Below, piece by piece: positions 46,293 to 53,948 of a stretch of 64,000 nt of DNA. The notes under the pieces are model-generated. The model was not told the origin of the DNA. It worked only from the letters and a program-made list of their open reading frames with translations, and ran no database searches. Source of the stretch: Flavobacterium limnosediminis JC2902 (lineage in GTDB: Bacteria > Bacteroidota > Bacteroidia > Flavobacteriales > Flavobacteriaceae); contig NZ_AVGG01000003.1 of assembly GCF_000498535.1 (NCBI RefSeq), positions 1 through 64,000 of the forward strand, in the 5' to 3' direction. The translations under genes were made by a program, and so were the position numbers. Each line of letters starts with the position of its first letter. The stretch's first letter is position 1.

Positions 46293-47003
46293 ATGATTAC
46301 GATACAAGATTTTTTACGTTACAACCGTCAGATGATGTTACCCGAAATTGGAGAATCGGGTCAGGAAAAACTAAAAAAAGCCAAAGTTCTGGTGATTGGT
46401 GCCGGCGGATTAGGCTGTCCGATTTTGCAATACTTGGCCACGGCTGGAGTCGGAACCATCGGCATAGTCGATTTTGACAAAGTCGAACTGCACAATTTGC
46501 ACCGACAGATATTATATACCGAAAATCACATCGACACTCCGAAAGCAACCACAGCCAAAACCATTTTGGAAGCTTTGAATCCGAATATTGAAATAGAGGC
46601 TTTTGAAGATAAACTGACGATTGAAAACGCCGAACGCATTATCAGTACTTTTGATGTAATTGTGGACGGCTGCGATAATTTTACGACACGTTACTTGGTA
46701 AACGACACCTGTGTTAAATTAGGAAAATCGTTGGTTTACGGAAGCATTCTGAAATTTGAGGGCCAACTGGCAGTTTTCAATCACAAAGGTTCCAAAAATT
46801 TACGCGATTTGTTTCCGGAACCACCCAATCCAAAGGACGTGCCGAGTTGTAGTGTGAACGGTGTAATGGGAAGCTTGCCGGGAATTATCGGAACGATGAT
46901 GTCGCATGAAACTCTAAAGCTGATTATGGAGCTACCCACACTTGAAAATGAATTAGTGCTTTTCAACACCTTGAATTGGAATTTTACGAAGCTGAAATTT
47001 TAA
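46293..47003 (+). CDS. thiF: ThiF/MoeB/HesA family adenylyltransferase
   Basis: 236 residues. ATP site VLVIGAGGLGCPILQYLATAG; DFDKVELHNLHRQILY and the Asp of VDGCDNF are standard. It activates the ThiS C-terminus. The usual zinc motif is lost: the CxxC-type segment before LFPEP reads NLRDLFPEP here, and no C-terminal CxxC exists. The Cys of VPSCSVNGVMG is kept. Last thi gene; it could also serve molybdopterin synthesis, but the context favours thiamine. Confidence 0.9.
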   Translation: MITIQDFLRYNRQMMLPEIGESGQEKLKKAKVLVIGAGGLGCPILQYLATAGVGTIGIVDFDKVELHNLHRQILYTENHIDTPKATTAKTILEALNPNIEIEAFEDKLTIENAERIISTFDVIVDGCDNFTTRYLVNDTCVKLGKSLVYGSILKFEGQLAVFNHKGSKNLRDLFPEPPNPKDVPSCSVNGVMGSLPGIIGTMMSHETLKLIMELPTLENELVLFNTLNWNFTKLKF

Positions 47004-47047
47004 CTACATTTATACATTGAAAGAAACTACTAAATCTTCTTTTATCA

Positions 47048-47824
47048 ATGTTTAGACACCAAGGTAAAAACAGGACATTCAGACATAACCTGCGACTGGC
47101 TTCCAATTTGTCCTTGGTTGCCGGGATAGTTAACAGCGTAGGTGTTTTAACCATTAGTACGTTAACTACAAACGTAACGGGACATTTTGCTTATTTTTCC
47201 AAGGAACTGATTGTCGGACAATATACCAAAGCCATACCGCACCTCCTTTACATCTTCTTTTTCTTTTTGGGCGCTTTCGTTTCGAATTCTTTTATTGAAA
47301 TCGCCACAATCAATAAAAAGAAATACATTCATACCGCTCCCATGTTTTTGGAAATATTTCTGATTGTACTGGTAGGCTTCTGGAACGATTGGGCTTTTAC
47401 GGCTACTGCAGATGCAAATCAAATCGCATATATCCTTTTGTTTTCAATGGGCTTACAGAATGCTTTGGTAACAAAAATATCGCTGTCGACTGTTCGTACT
47501 ACACACTTAACAGGCCTTTTTACCGATTTGGGAATTGAAATCTCACAATATTTTTTCTACAGAAATCATCCGAATGCCATCAAACTGAGAAAGAACATTT
47601 TCCTGAAACTTTCAATCATTATTTTCTTTTTTGCAGGCTGTATTTTGGGTACATTGTTGTTTTATCAGATTGGCATCAAAGCACTACTTGCGGCTGCCCT
47701 ACTAATTACAATAGCTTTAACCATGGATAATCTGATATTTTATTATAATTTCACCAGAAGAAAATTCAGAAAAAAAGGCACTAAAAACATCCTAAACGGA
47801 TTTAAAAAAAGAACGAATGAGTAA
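47048..47824 (+). CDS. YoaK/DUF1275 family membrane protein
   Basis: 258 residues with six membrane helices. N-terminal [20 protein letters not shown] and a later [19 protein letters not shown] are the family signature. Function not established; assumed small-molecule transporter. The C-terminal 25 residues are basic and cytosolic. It overlaps the next gene by 8 nt. Confidence 0.85.
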   Translation: MFRHQGKNRTFRHNLRLASNLSLVAGIVNSVGVLTISTLTTNVTGHFAYFSKELIVGQYTKAIPHLLYIFFFFLGAFVSNSFIEIATINKKKYIHTAPMFLEIFLIVLVGFWNDWAFTATADANQIAYILLFSMGLQNALVTKISLSTVRTTHLTGLFTDLGIEISQYFFYRNHPNAIKLRKNIFLKLSIIIFFFAGCILGTLLFYQIGIKALLAAALLITIALTMDNLIFYYNFTRRKFRKKGTKNILNGFKKRTNE

Positions 47825-48038
47825 CGACCCACTACACGGCATAACCCTAAAAACCATCGTAGAAGAATTAGTGAATTTCTACGGTTTTGACACTCTGGGT
47901 GAACTGATTAATATTAAATGTTTTAAGGAAAACCCATCGGTAAAATCAAGTTTGACGTTTTTGAGAAAAACCGATTGGGCCAGAACCAAAGTGGAAGAAC
48001 TGTACATCCGTACGTTGCCTAAAATGAAAAAAGAATAA
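47817..48038 (+). CDS. VF530 family DNA-binding protein (DUF2132)
   Basis: 73 residues: [20 protein letters not shown] and the C-terminal [19 protein letters not shown] are conserved. A small double-helix-hairpin fold reported to bind DNA in Vibrio. Overlaps the YoaK-like gene by 8 nt. Its role in the cell is unknown. Confidence 0.9.
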   Translation: MSNDPLHGITLKTIVEELVNFYGFDTLGELINIKCFKENPSVKSSLTFLRKTDWARTKVEELYIRTLPKMKKE

Positions 48039-48041
48039 GAA

Positions 48042-48698
48042 TTACTTCGGTTGGTAATTCAAAATCTGCATAAAATCTTCCCGATCGATTTCACCACAAC
48101 CCAAACTTTCCAGATGTTCGTTATACACCTGACAATCCAATAACAGGTAATTGTTCTCTTTAAGGGAATTCACCAACGACACAAACGCCACCTTACTGGC
48201 ATTGGAGACTTTGGAAAACATGCTTTCCCCACAGAAAATATGTCCTAAATCAATTCCGTATAAACCACCCACGAGCCGGTCATTTTGCCAAACCTCAACG
48301 GATTTCGCATAACCGAGTTCGTGTAATTTACAATAGGCTTCAATCATGTCATCGGTAATCCAGGTGCCGTTTTGGCCTTCGCGTTTTACATTCTGACAAT
48401 TGGAAATTACGGCTCTGAAATCCTGATTGAATGTGACTTTGAAATGATTACGGTTAAGAATATTCCGCATGCTTTTGGAAGGCTTGAAATCGTCCGGAAA
48501 TAATACCATACGATCTTCGGGTGACCACCAGGTGATGGGCTGACCGTCTTCAAACCAGGGAAATATACCGCTTCGGTAGGCCAATAAAAGGCGTTCCGTA
48601 CTCAAATCGCCGCCCACGGCAATGATGCCCGAAGGATGCGTTTCGGAAACAGGTGGAAACCAAAGTTCTTTGTCTAAAAAATGTATTTTCTGCGGCAC
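48042..48698 (-). CDS. aat: Leucyl/phenylalanyl-tRNA--protein transferase
   Basis: Attaches Leu or Phe to the N terminus of proteins for N-end-rule degradation. I chose the GTG at 48698 (218 residues, reading MPQKIHFLDKELWFPPV); a TTG at 48719 would add seven. Motifs: GGDLSTERLLLAYRSGIFPWF, WWSPEDRMVLFP, TWITDDMIEAYCKLH and SVEVWQNDRLVGGLYGI. Convergent with the VF530 gene. Start is uncertain, function is not. Confidence 0.92.
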   Translation of the reverse strand: MPQKIHFLDKELWFPPVSETHPSGIIAVGGDLSTERLLLAYRSGIFPWFEDGQPITWWSPEDRMVLFPDDFKPSKSMRNILNRNHFKVTFNQDFRAVISNCQNVKREGQNGTWITDDMIEAYCKLHELGYAKSVEVWQNDRLVGGLYGIDLGHIFCGESMFSKVSNASKVAFVSLVNSLKENNYLLLDCQVYNEHLESLGCGEIDREDFMQILNYQPK

Positions 48699-48768
48699 AA
48701 CTAAAATCTTTACAAACAATCAAAAAGTTACTCCAATAGCCCCGATTGGAGAGATATCTTTTACACCT

Positions 48769-48803
48769 GACAGGTTTTAAAAACCTGTCAGGTGTAAAAA
48801 TAG
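48769..48803. repeat. Perfect 40-bp palindrome with ACCTGACAGG arms
   Basis: TTTTACACCTGACAGGTTTT and its exact complement (48760-48800 region, core 48770-48802) form a 20-bp hairpin between the aat and DUF3127 genes. It is a dispersed-element type often found between flavobacterial genes, and related to the one inside the ThiE-like ORF. Confidence 0.75.
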
Positions 48804-48844
48804 AACGGAAAGCGGGAACAGGGATTATTGAAAAAGCCCGAGCC

Positions 48845-48862
48845 TCCCGATAGCTATCGGGA
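48845..48862. repeat. TCCCGATAGCTATCGGGA palindrome
   Basis: An 18-bp perfect palindrome, with GAAAAAGCCCGAGCC directly before it. The CCCGATAGCTATCGGG word is widely dispersed between genes of Bacteroidota. Rest of 48720-48872: nothing else recognised. Confidence 0.65.
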
Positions 48863-48872
48863 CGCTCCAAAA

Positions 48873-48912
48873 TAAAAAAATCCAGAAATTTAAAATTACT
48901 CAAATTTCTGGA
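48873..48912 (-). terminator. Terminator of the flavin reductase/DUF3127 operon
   Basis: TCCAGAAATTT/AAATTTCTGGA, an 11-bp stem with a 10-nt loop; on the minus strand a T7 run follows. Confidence 0.8.
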
Positions 48913-48950
48913 CTCTCTTTTTTTCTAAATTCTCATTTCTAAATTCCGAC

Positions 48951-49331
48951 TTAGAAAGGCAAATCGTCGTGCTCTTCTTCTTTAAAATTCGCAGCCGGTT
49001 CGAACGCTTCACTCGCTGGCATTGGCGGCATTTGTGGTGCACCGGCCGGAGCTTCAGCCTGTAATCTTTCGATTCTCCAACCCTGAATTGAGTTGAAATA
49101 TTTGGTTTCTCCCTGTGGATTCACCCATTCTCTTCCTCTTAAATTGATGGAAACTTTTACTTGTTCACCTACTCTGTATTGGTCTAACAAATCGCATTTA
49201 TCCTGAGTAAACTCAATCATTATCGTTTGAGGATATTGCTCTTCTGTAGTAACTACCAATTCTCTTTTCTTAAACGTAGCACTCACTTGTTGTGCTGCAT
49301 TAATCACTTTTACTTTACCTGTAACTTCCAT
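48951..49331 (-). CDS. DUF3127 protein with an SSB-like C-terminal tip
   Basis: 126 residues. An OB-fold-like N-terminal domain (about 1-95; ATFKKRELVV, PQTIMIEFTQDKCDLLD, VSINLRGREW) is followed by a Pro/Met/Ala linker and an acidic end DDLPF. The same kind of tip ends the single-stranded DNA-binding protein of this window (EDLPF), where it docks repair and replication enzymes. DUF3127 therefore may bind single-stranded nucleic acid. 12 nt downstream of the flavin reductase-like gene, same operon. Confidence 0.85.
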   Translation of the reverse strand: MEVTGKVKVINAAQQVSATFKKRELVVTTEEQYPQTIMIEFTQDKCDLLDQYRVGEQVKVSINLRGREWVNPQGETKYFNSIQGWRIERLQAEAPAGAPQMPPMPASEAFEPAANFKEEEHDDLPF

Positions 49332-49343
49332 CGTATTAAATAT

Positions 49344-50219
49344 TTATTGTTTTGCTAAAAGCACTTTCCAAGCGGTCAGTACCTCGTTTTTATCTAAATG
49401 TTCTTTGGCCATCTGAAATTTCTTCACCTCATCGTCCGAGCTCAGAACCGCTTTGATTGAGAAATTCTCTTTTACAAATATAGCAATTTCTTCTTCGGTT
49501 GGCACGGCTTCTATGTTTCCTAATTTCCCTAAATCGTTGCCGTCAAAAATCGGGCTTTCTTTTACGAAATCAGGAACCACATCCACTCCAACACCTAAGG
49601 TTGTCAGTGGCTTTTCCACTTCGAAAAGTCCCTGATTGGCTCGGGTATACCAGTTGCCCCCCATACGCGCCACCAAATCGATTTTATGCTGATCGATTGC
49701 TCCGTTGTCATCCAAAATCGCTTCGTTGATGTGAATTTTCACTACTTCACAGATGATTAGATTTCCTGCTCCGCCTTCGGTTCCCAAATGAACGATGTCA
49801 TTTACCCTACATTCAAACTGCACCGGGCTTTCACCCACGCGGTACGGTTTTACCACATCGGAAGGAACCATGGTCAATCCTGCTTTGTCGAATTCATTCA
49901 CTCCGTCGGCATATTCGGTACTCGAAAGAGACGCTTGTTGCACGATATCGTAATTCACCACATTAATCACCACTTCGCGAGTTGCATCGGCGTTGATTAA
50001 CGTATGCTTAACCGTATTATCCCGTACACGTCGTGCGGGTGAAAAAATCAATATCGGCGGATTGGAACTGAACACATTAAAGAAACTGAACGGCGAAAGG
50101 TTCGGGTTTCCGTTTTCGTCCAACGTACTGGCAAAAGCTATCGGTCTCGGCCCAACGGCACCCTGAAGGTATGCCTGTAATTTCATCGGAGCCAACTCCT
50201 TCGGATCAACGCTAATCAT
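49344..50219 (-). CDS. Flavin reductase-like (FMN-binding split-barrel) protein
   Basis: 291 residues from the ATG at 50219; the longer frame starts upstream of the promoter box. The FMN-binding half (about 15-185) shows VGPRPIAFASTLDENG, NLSPFSFFNVFSSNPP and NAD-site-type RDTVKHTLINADATREVVIN. A C-terminal 90-residue extension is lineage-typical. Cytoplasmic oxidoreductase, substrate unknown. Confidence 0.87.
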   Translation of the reverse strand: MISVDPKELAPMKLQAYLQGAVGPRPIAFASTLDENGNPNLSPFSFFNVFSSNPPILIFSPARRVRDNTVKHTLINADATREVVINVVNYDIVQQASLSSTEYADGVNEFDKAGLTMVPSDVVKPYRVGESPVQFECRVNDIVHLGTEGGAGNLIICEVVKIHINEAILDDNGAIDQHKIDLVARMGGNWYTRANQGLFEVEKPLTTLGVGVDVVPDFVKESPIFDGNDLGKLGNIEAVPTEEEIAIFVKENFSIKAVLSSDDEVKKFQMAKEHLDKNEVLTAWKVLLAKQ

Positions 50220-50236
50220 AATCTCAAAAATTTTGA

Positions 50237-50244
50237 CAAAGATA
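50237..50244 (-). promoter_or_regulatory. -7 box of the flavin reductase/DUF3127 operon
   Basis: TATCTTTG on the minus strand, exact; leader about 12-15 nt. Confidence 0.65.
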
Positions 50245-50381
50245 CTTTTTTGACCCGAAACTTCCTGTAATTTTATGCAAAACAAATGTAAGAAAAAAAT
50301 TTCAAAACAAAAATAAACTTTGACTATCCCGATAAACTTAGTAACTTAGCTACTCTATAACTCAGCCATTCCAAACAAAGC

Positions 50382-51533
50382 ATGAACTTTTCTTCAGACA
50401 GACGCAGTTTAATACGCTGGATCATCATTCTCGCCTCCTTCAATTTTCTGGTACTGATACTGTGGAATACTTATACTTTTTTTCAGACTTTTAAAAGCGA
50501 AGAGCGGTTAAAAATGGAGGTTTGGGCATCGGCCTTAAAAACGGTCAACAATGCCGATGAGAACACGGAACTCGAATTGCCGCTGCAGATCCTAAGCAAA
50601 AACACAACGATCCCCATCATTAAAACCACGGATAAGGACAGCATTATCGACATGATTAATGTGGAAGATGCCATAAAGAAAGACAAAGCAAAATCGATTG
50701 GCTTCCTGAACCGCTTAAAGTCGGAAAACTCGCCGATAACGATAGATTATGCCGGAAAAAAGCATTTGTTGTATTACGGAAACTCGTCCCTGATTACGAA
50801 ATTAAAATACTATCCGATTGCCCTGGTGCTGATTGGACTGTTTTTCAGCGGAATGATTTTCAACTTTTACCGCGCAAGCAAAATGGCCACCCAAAACCGA
50901 CTTTGGGCCGGGATGGCAAAAGAAACCGCACATCAGATTGGCACACCGTTATCGTCGCTAATCGGTTGGCTCGAAATAATGAAAGCCGATAATGTGGACG
51001 AGACTACTATTACAGAAATCGAGAAAGACATTAACCGACTGCAGACCATCACCGACCGTTTCTCGAAAATCGGTTCCGAGCCGGTTCTGGAGCGCCGTGA
51101 TCTGGTTCAGGAAACGGAACAATCCTTTGACTATCTGAAATCACGAACTTCCAAACAGGTGGAATTCTCTTTTAAGGCGCCTGATCATCCAATATACATC
51201 AGGCTCAACCCCATTTTACACAGTTGGACAGTCGAAAATCTGGTGAAGAACGCGATTGATGCCATGAAAGGAAAAGGAAAACTGGCAGTTATTATTGAGG
51301 AAACCGATCGTTTTGTTAAGATTAAAATTACCGACACTGGGAGCGGGATTCCTAAAAACCAGTTTAAGAGTATTTTTGAGCCCGGATTCACGACCAAAAG
51401 ACGCGGCTGGGGTCTTGGACTGTCCTTAACCAAAAGAATCGTGGAGGAATACCATAACGGACTGATTAAAGTCGCTTCCTCGGAAATCGGAAAAGGAACC
51501 ACGATGCAGATTACCTTTAAGAAAGAGGCCTAA
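50382..51533 (+). CDS. Sensor histidine kinase
   Basis: 383 residues. Two membrane helices (12-34 and about 146-168) enclose a periplasmic sensor of about 110 residues. The kinase core has ETAHQIGTPLSSLIGWLE (phospho-His), LVKNAIDAM (N box), DTGSGIP (G1), FEPGFTTK (F box) and GWGLGLSLTKRI (G2). No HAMP or PAS domain is evident. There is no response regulator beside it, so its partner is elsewhere. After it, 51534-51726 holds nothing recognised. Confidence 0.93.
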   Translation: MNFSSDRRSLIRWIIILASFNFLVLILWNTYTFFQTFKSEERLKMEVWASALKTVNNADENTELELPLQILSKNTTIPIIKTTDKDSIIDMINVEDAIKKDKAKSIGFLNRLKSENSPITIDYAGKKHLLYYGNSSLITKLKYYPIALVLIGLFFSGMIFNFYRASKMATQNRLWAGMAKETAHQIGTPLSSLIGWLEIMKADNVDETTITEIEKDINRLQTITDRFSKIGSEPVLERRDLVQETEQSFDYLKSRTSKQVEFSFKAPDHPIYIRLNPILHSWTVENLVKNAIDAMKGKGKLAVIIEETDRFVKIKITDTGSGIPKNQFKSIFEPGFTTKRRGWGLGLSLTKRIVEEYHNGLIKVASSEIGKGTTMQITFKKEA

Positions 51534-51726
51534 ATCCATTCCGGACAAAAGACACAATAGGACACATGCCCTTAAACTAATCAGACATTCCCGACAGCGC
51601 ATTCCATAGCAAAAGGCAAATAAACTTTAAAGCATAGGACAGCATCAGAATGAACATACGCCAAAATATCCTTACCATATAAAAAACACATCCTTACCCA
51701 GCCTATTCAAAAACCTCCAAAAACAA

Positions 51727-51756
51727 AAAACCCCACTTCTTCCGAAATGGGGTTTT
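51727..51756 (-). terminator. Terminator of the rplU-rpmA operon
   Basis: AAAACCCCA/TGGGGTTTT 9-bp stem with T-run on the minus strand, 20 nt after the rpmA stop. Confidence 0.75.
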
Positions 51757-51776
51757 ATATTGTCTAAGAGAATTTC

Positions 51777-52037
51777 TTAAGCTTCGAATGGAACTACAGA
51801 AACGAATGATTTGTTATCACCTTTTTTCTGAAATTTCACTACTCCATCAACTTTTGCATGTAAAGTATGATCTTTACCCATGTAAACGTTTTCACCTGGA
51901 TTGTGCTTAGAACCTCTTTGTCTTACGATAATGTTTCCAGCAATTGCAGCTTGACCACCATAAATCTTAACACCTAAACGTTTCGATTCTGATTCTCTAC
52001 CATTCTTGGAACTACCGACACCTTTCTTGTGAGCCAT
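51777..52037 (-). CDS. rpmA: 50S ribosomal protein L27
   Basis: 86 residues beginning [20 protein letters not shown], with no cleavable N-terminal extension of the Firmicutes type. [20 protein letters not shown] is the hallmark. 23 nt after rplU, the standard pair. Confidence 0.98.
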   Translation of the reverse strand: MAHKKGVGSSKNGRESESKRLGVKIYGGQAAIAGNIIVRQRGSKHNPGENVYMGKDHTLHAKVDGVVKFQKKGDNKSFVSVVPFEA

Positions 52038-52060
52038 GACGTACTAGTTTTTAATGTTAA

Positions 52061-52423
52061 TTATTCTTCTGTAGCTTCCGCTTTTTTAGTCGCTTTTTTC
52101 TTTGGAGCTCCACCTGCAACGATACCTTCGATTACAATTTGAGTTAAAGATTGTCTGTGACCGTTTTTCTTCTTGTAACCTTTTCTTCTTTTCTTTTTGA
52201 AAACGATTACTTTATCACCTTTTAAGTGTTGTAACACTTTGGCTTCTACCGAAGCACCTTCTACAGCTGGGGCGCCTAAAGTTACGTTTCCGTTGTCATC
52301 TAATAAAAGAACTTTGTCAAAAGAAACTTTTGCACCTTCTTCTACAGCTAAACGGTGAACATAAACCTTTAAGTCTTTGCTTACTTTGAATTGTTGCCCT
52401 GCTATCTCTACGATTGCGTACAT
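52061..52423 (-). CDS. rplU: 50S ribosomal protein L21
   Basis: 120 residues. [21 protein letters not shown] and [19 protein letters not shown] are typical. A Lys/Ala/Glu C-terminal tail of about 15 residues extends past the E. coli protein. First gene of the pair. Confidence 0.97.
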   Translation of the reverse strand: MYAIVEIAGQQFKVSKDLKVYVHRLAVEEGAKVSFDKVLLLDDNGNVTLGAPAVEGASVEAKVLQHLKGDKVIVFKKKRRKGYKKKNGHRQSLTQIVIEGIVAGGAPKKKATKKAEATEE

Positions 52424-52454
52424 AACAATAATGTTTAATTAATTTTTAAGTGTG

Positions 52455-52462
52455 CAAATATA
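52455..52462 (-). promoter_or_regulatory. -7 box of rplU-rpmA
   Basis: TATATTTG on the minus strand, exact; leader about 25-30 nt, no clear structured element. Confidence 0.7.
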
Positions 52463-52609
52463 CAACTATTTCTTAATCTTACAACTTCTCGATTAAAATT
52501 TAAAGCTAAAAAACTAAAAATCAGCACCATTAAAAAAATTTCAACTTACTTGTAACAAAATCACGAAATTGCACACTCATTCATGATAATAAAATAACTA
52601 TTAACTCTT

Positions 52610-53935
52610 ATGAAAAAATCTTTAATGGCTTTGGGTTCGCTCTTAATGCTTGGAAGTGTTGCTTCCGCTCAAAAGGTAGCATTTGAAGAATACAAACTGG
52701 ACAATGGTCTGCATGTAATTTTACATCAGGACAAATCGGCTCCGGTTGTAATTACATCAGTAATGTATCACGTGGGATCGAAAGACGAAAACCCGCAAAG
52801 AACAGGTTTCGCACACTTTTTTGAGCACCTTTTATTCGAAGGAACCAAGAATATCGGACGTGGTGATTGGTTTAAAATCGTAACCGCTAACGGAGGAAAC
52901 AACAATGCAAACACTACGGAAGACAGAACATATTACTATGAAGTCTTCCCTTCCAATAACCTGCAATTGGCCTTATGGATGGAATCAGAAAGATTGATGC
53001 ATCCGGTAATCAATCAAATTGGTGTTGACACTCAAAACGAAGTGGTAAAAGAAGAAAAAAGACTTCGTGTTGACAACCAGCCTTACGGTAGCCTGATTGC
53101 TGCTGTTAAACAAAACATCTACAAAGTACACCCTTACCGTTGGGCACCAATCGGCTCAATGGAACATTTGGATGCTGCAACTTTAGAGGAATTCCAGGCA
53201 TTCAACAAAAAATTCTACACTACTAACAACGCTGTTTTAGTGGTTGCCGGAGATTTTGATCCTGCTCAGGCCAAAACATGGATCAAAGACTACTTCAGCC
53301 CTATCGCTAAAGGAGCAGACGTACAAAGACAAAAATTCGAGGAAGCACCTATAACAGAAACCATCAAAGCAACCTATCAAGATCCGAACATCCAGATTCC
53401 GATGATGGTAGCCACTTACAGAACACCTTCCATGAAAACGCGTGATGCCAGAGTTTTAGACATGATCTCTTCTGTTCTTTCCGACGGAAAAAGTTCAAGA
53501 TTGTACAAGAAAATGGTAGACGACAAGAAAATGGCATTGCAAATCGGCGCTTTCAACTACAGCCAGGAAGATTACGGAATGTACATTTTATACGGTCTTC
53601 CAATGGGAAAAAACACTACCCAGGACTTAGTTAAAGAAGTAGATGAGGAAATCGTGAAATTACAAACCGAATTGATTTCTGAAAAAGATTACCAAAAACT
53701 ACAGAACAAATTCGAAAACCAATACGTAAACGCTAATGCGAGCGTAGAAGGTATTGCAGAAAACCTTGCTTCTTTCTATTTACTGTATGGCGATGTAAAC
53801 CTGATCAATACTGAAATTGACATTTACCGTTCGATTACAAGAGAGGAAATCAGAGAAGTTGCAAAAAAATACCTGAATCCAAACCAACGTTTGCTTTTAG
53901 ATTATGTACCTGCAAAAGACAAAGCACAAAACTAA
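52610..53935 (+). CDS. M16 zinc metallopeptidase, catalytic subunit
   Basis: 441 residues. A signal peptide of about 20 residues (GSVASAQ) is followed by a pitrilysin/processing-peptidase fold with the inverted zinc motif HFFEHLLFEG (HxxEH) near residue 68 and the downstream Glu in VVKEEKR, so it is catalytic. Probably periplasmic. It works as a pair with the next gene, whose start codon lies 14 nt past this stop. Confidence 0.93.
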   Translation: MKKSLMALGSLLMLGSVASAQKVAFEEYKLDNGLHVILHQDKSAPVVITSVMYHVGSKDENPQRTGFAHFFEHLLFEGTKNIGRGDWFKIVTANGGNNNANTTEDRTYYYEVFPSNNLQLALWMESERLMHPVINQIGVDTQNEVVKEEKRLRVDNQPYGSLIAAVKQNIYKVHPYRWAPIGSMEHLDAATLEEFQAFNKKFYTTNNAVLVVAGDFDPAQAKTWIKDYFSPIAKGADVQRQKFEEAPITETIKATYQDPNIQIPMMVATYRTPSMKTRDARVLDMISSVLSDGKSSRLYKKMVDDKKMALQIGAFNYSQEDYGMYILYGLPMGKNTTQDLVKEVDEEIVKLQTELISEKDYQKLQNKFENQYVNANASVEGIAENLASFYLLYGDVNLINTEIDIYRSITREEIREVAKKYLNPNQRLLLDYVPAKDKAQN

Positions 53936-53948
53936 GTTGACAATCATT

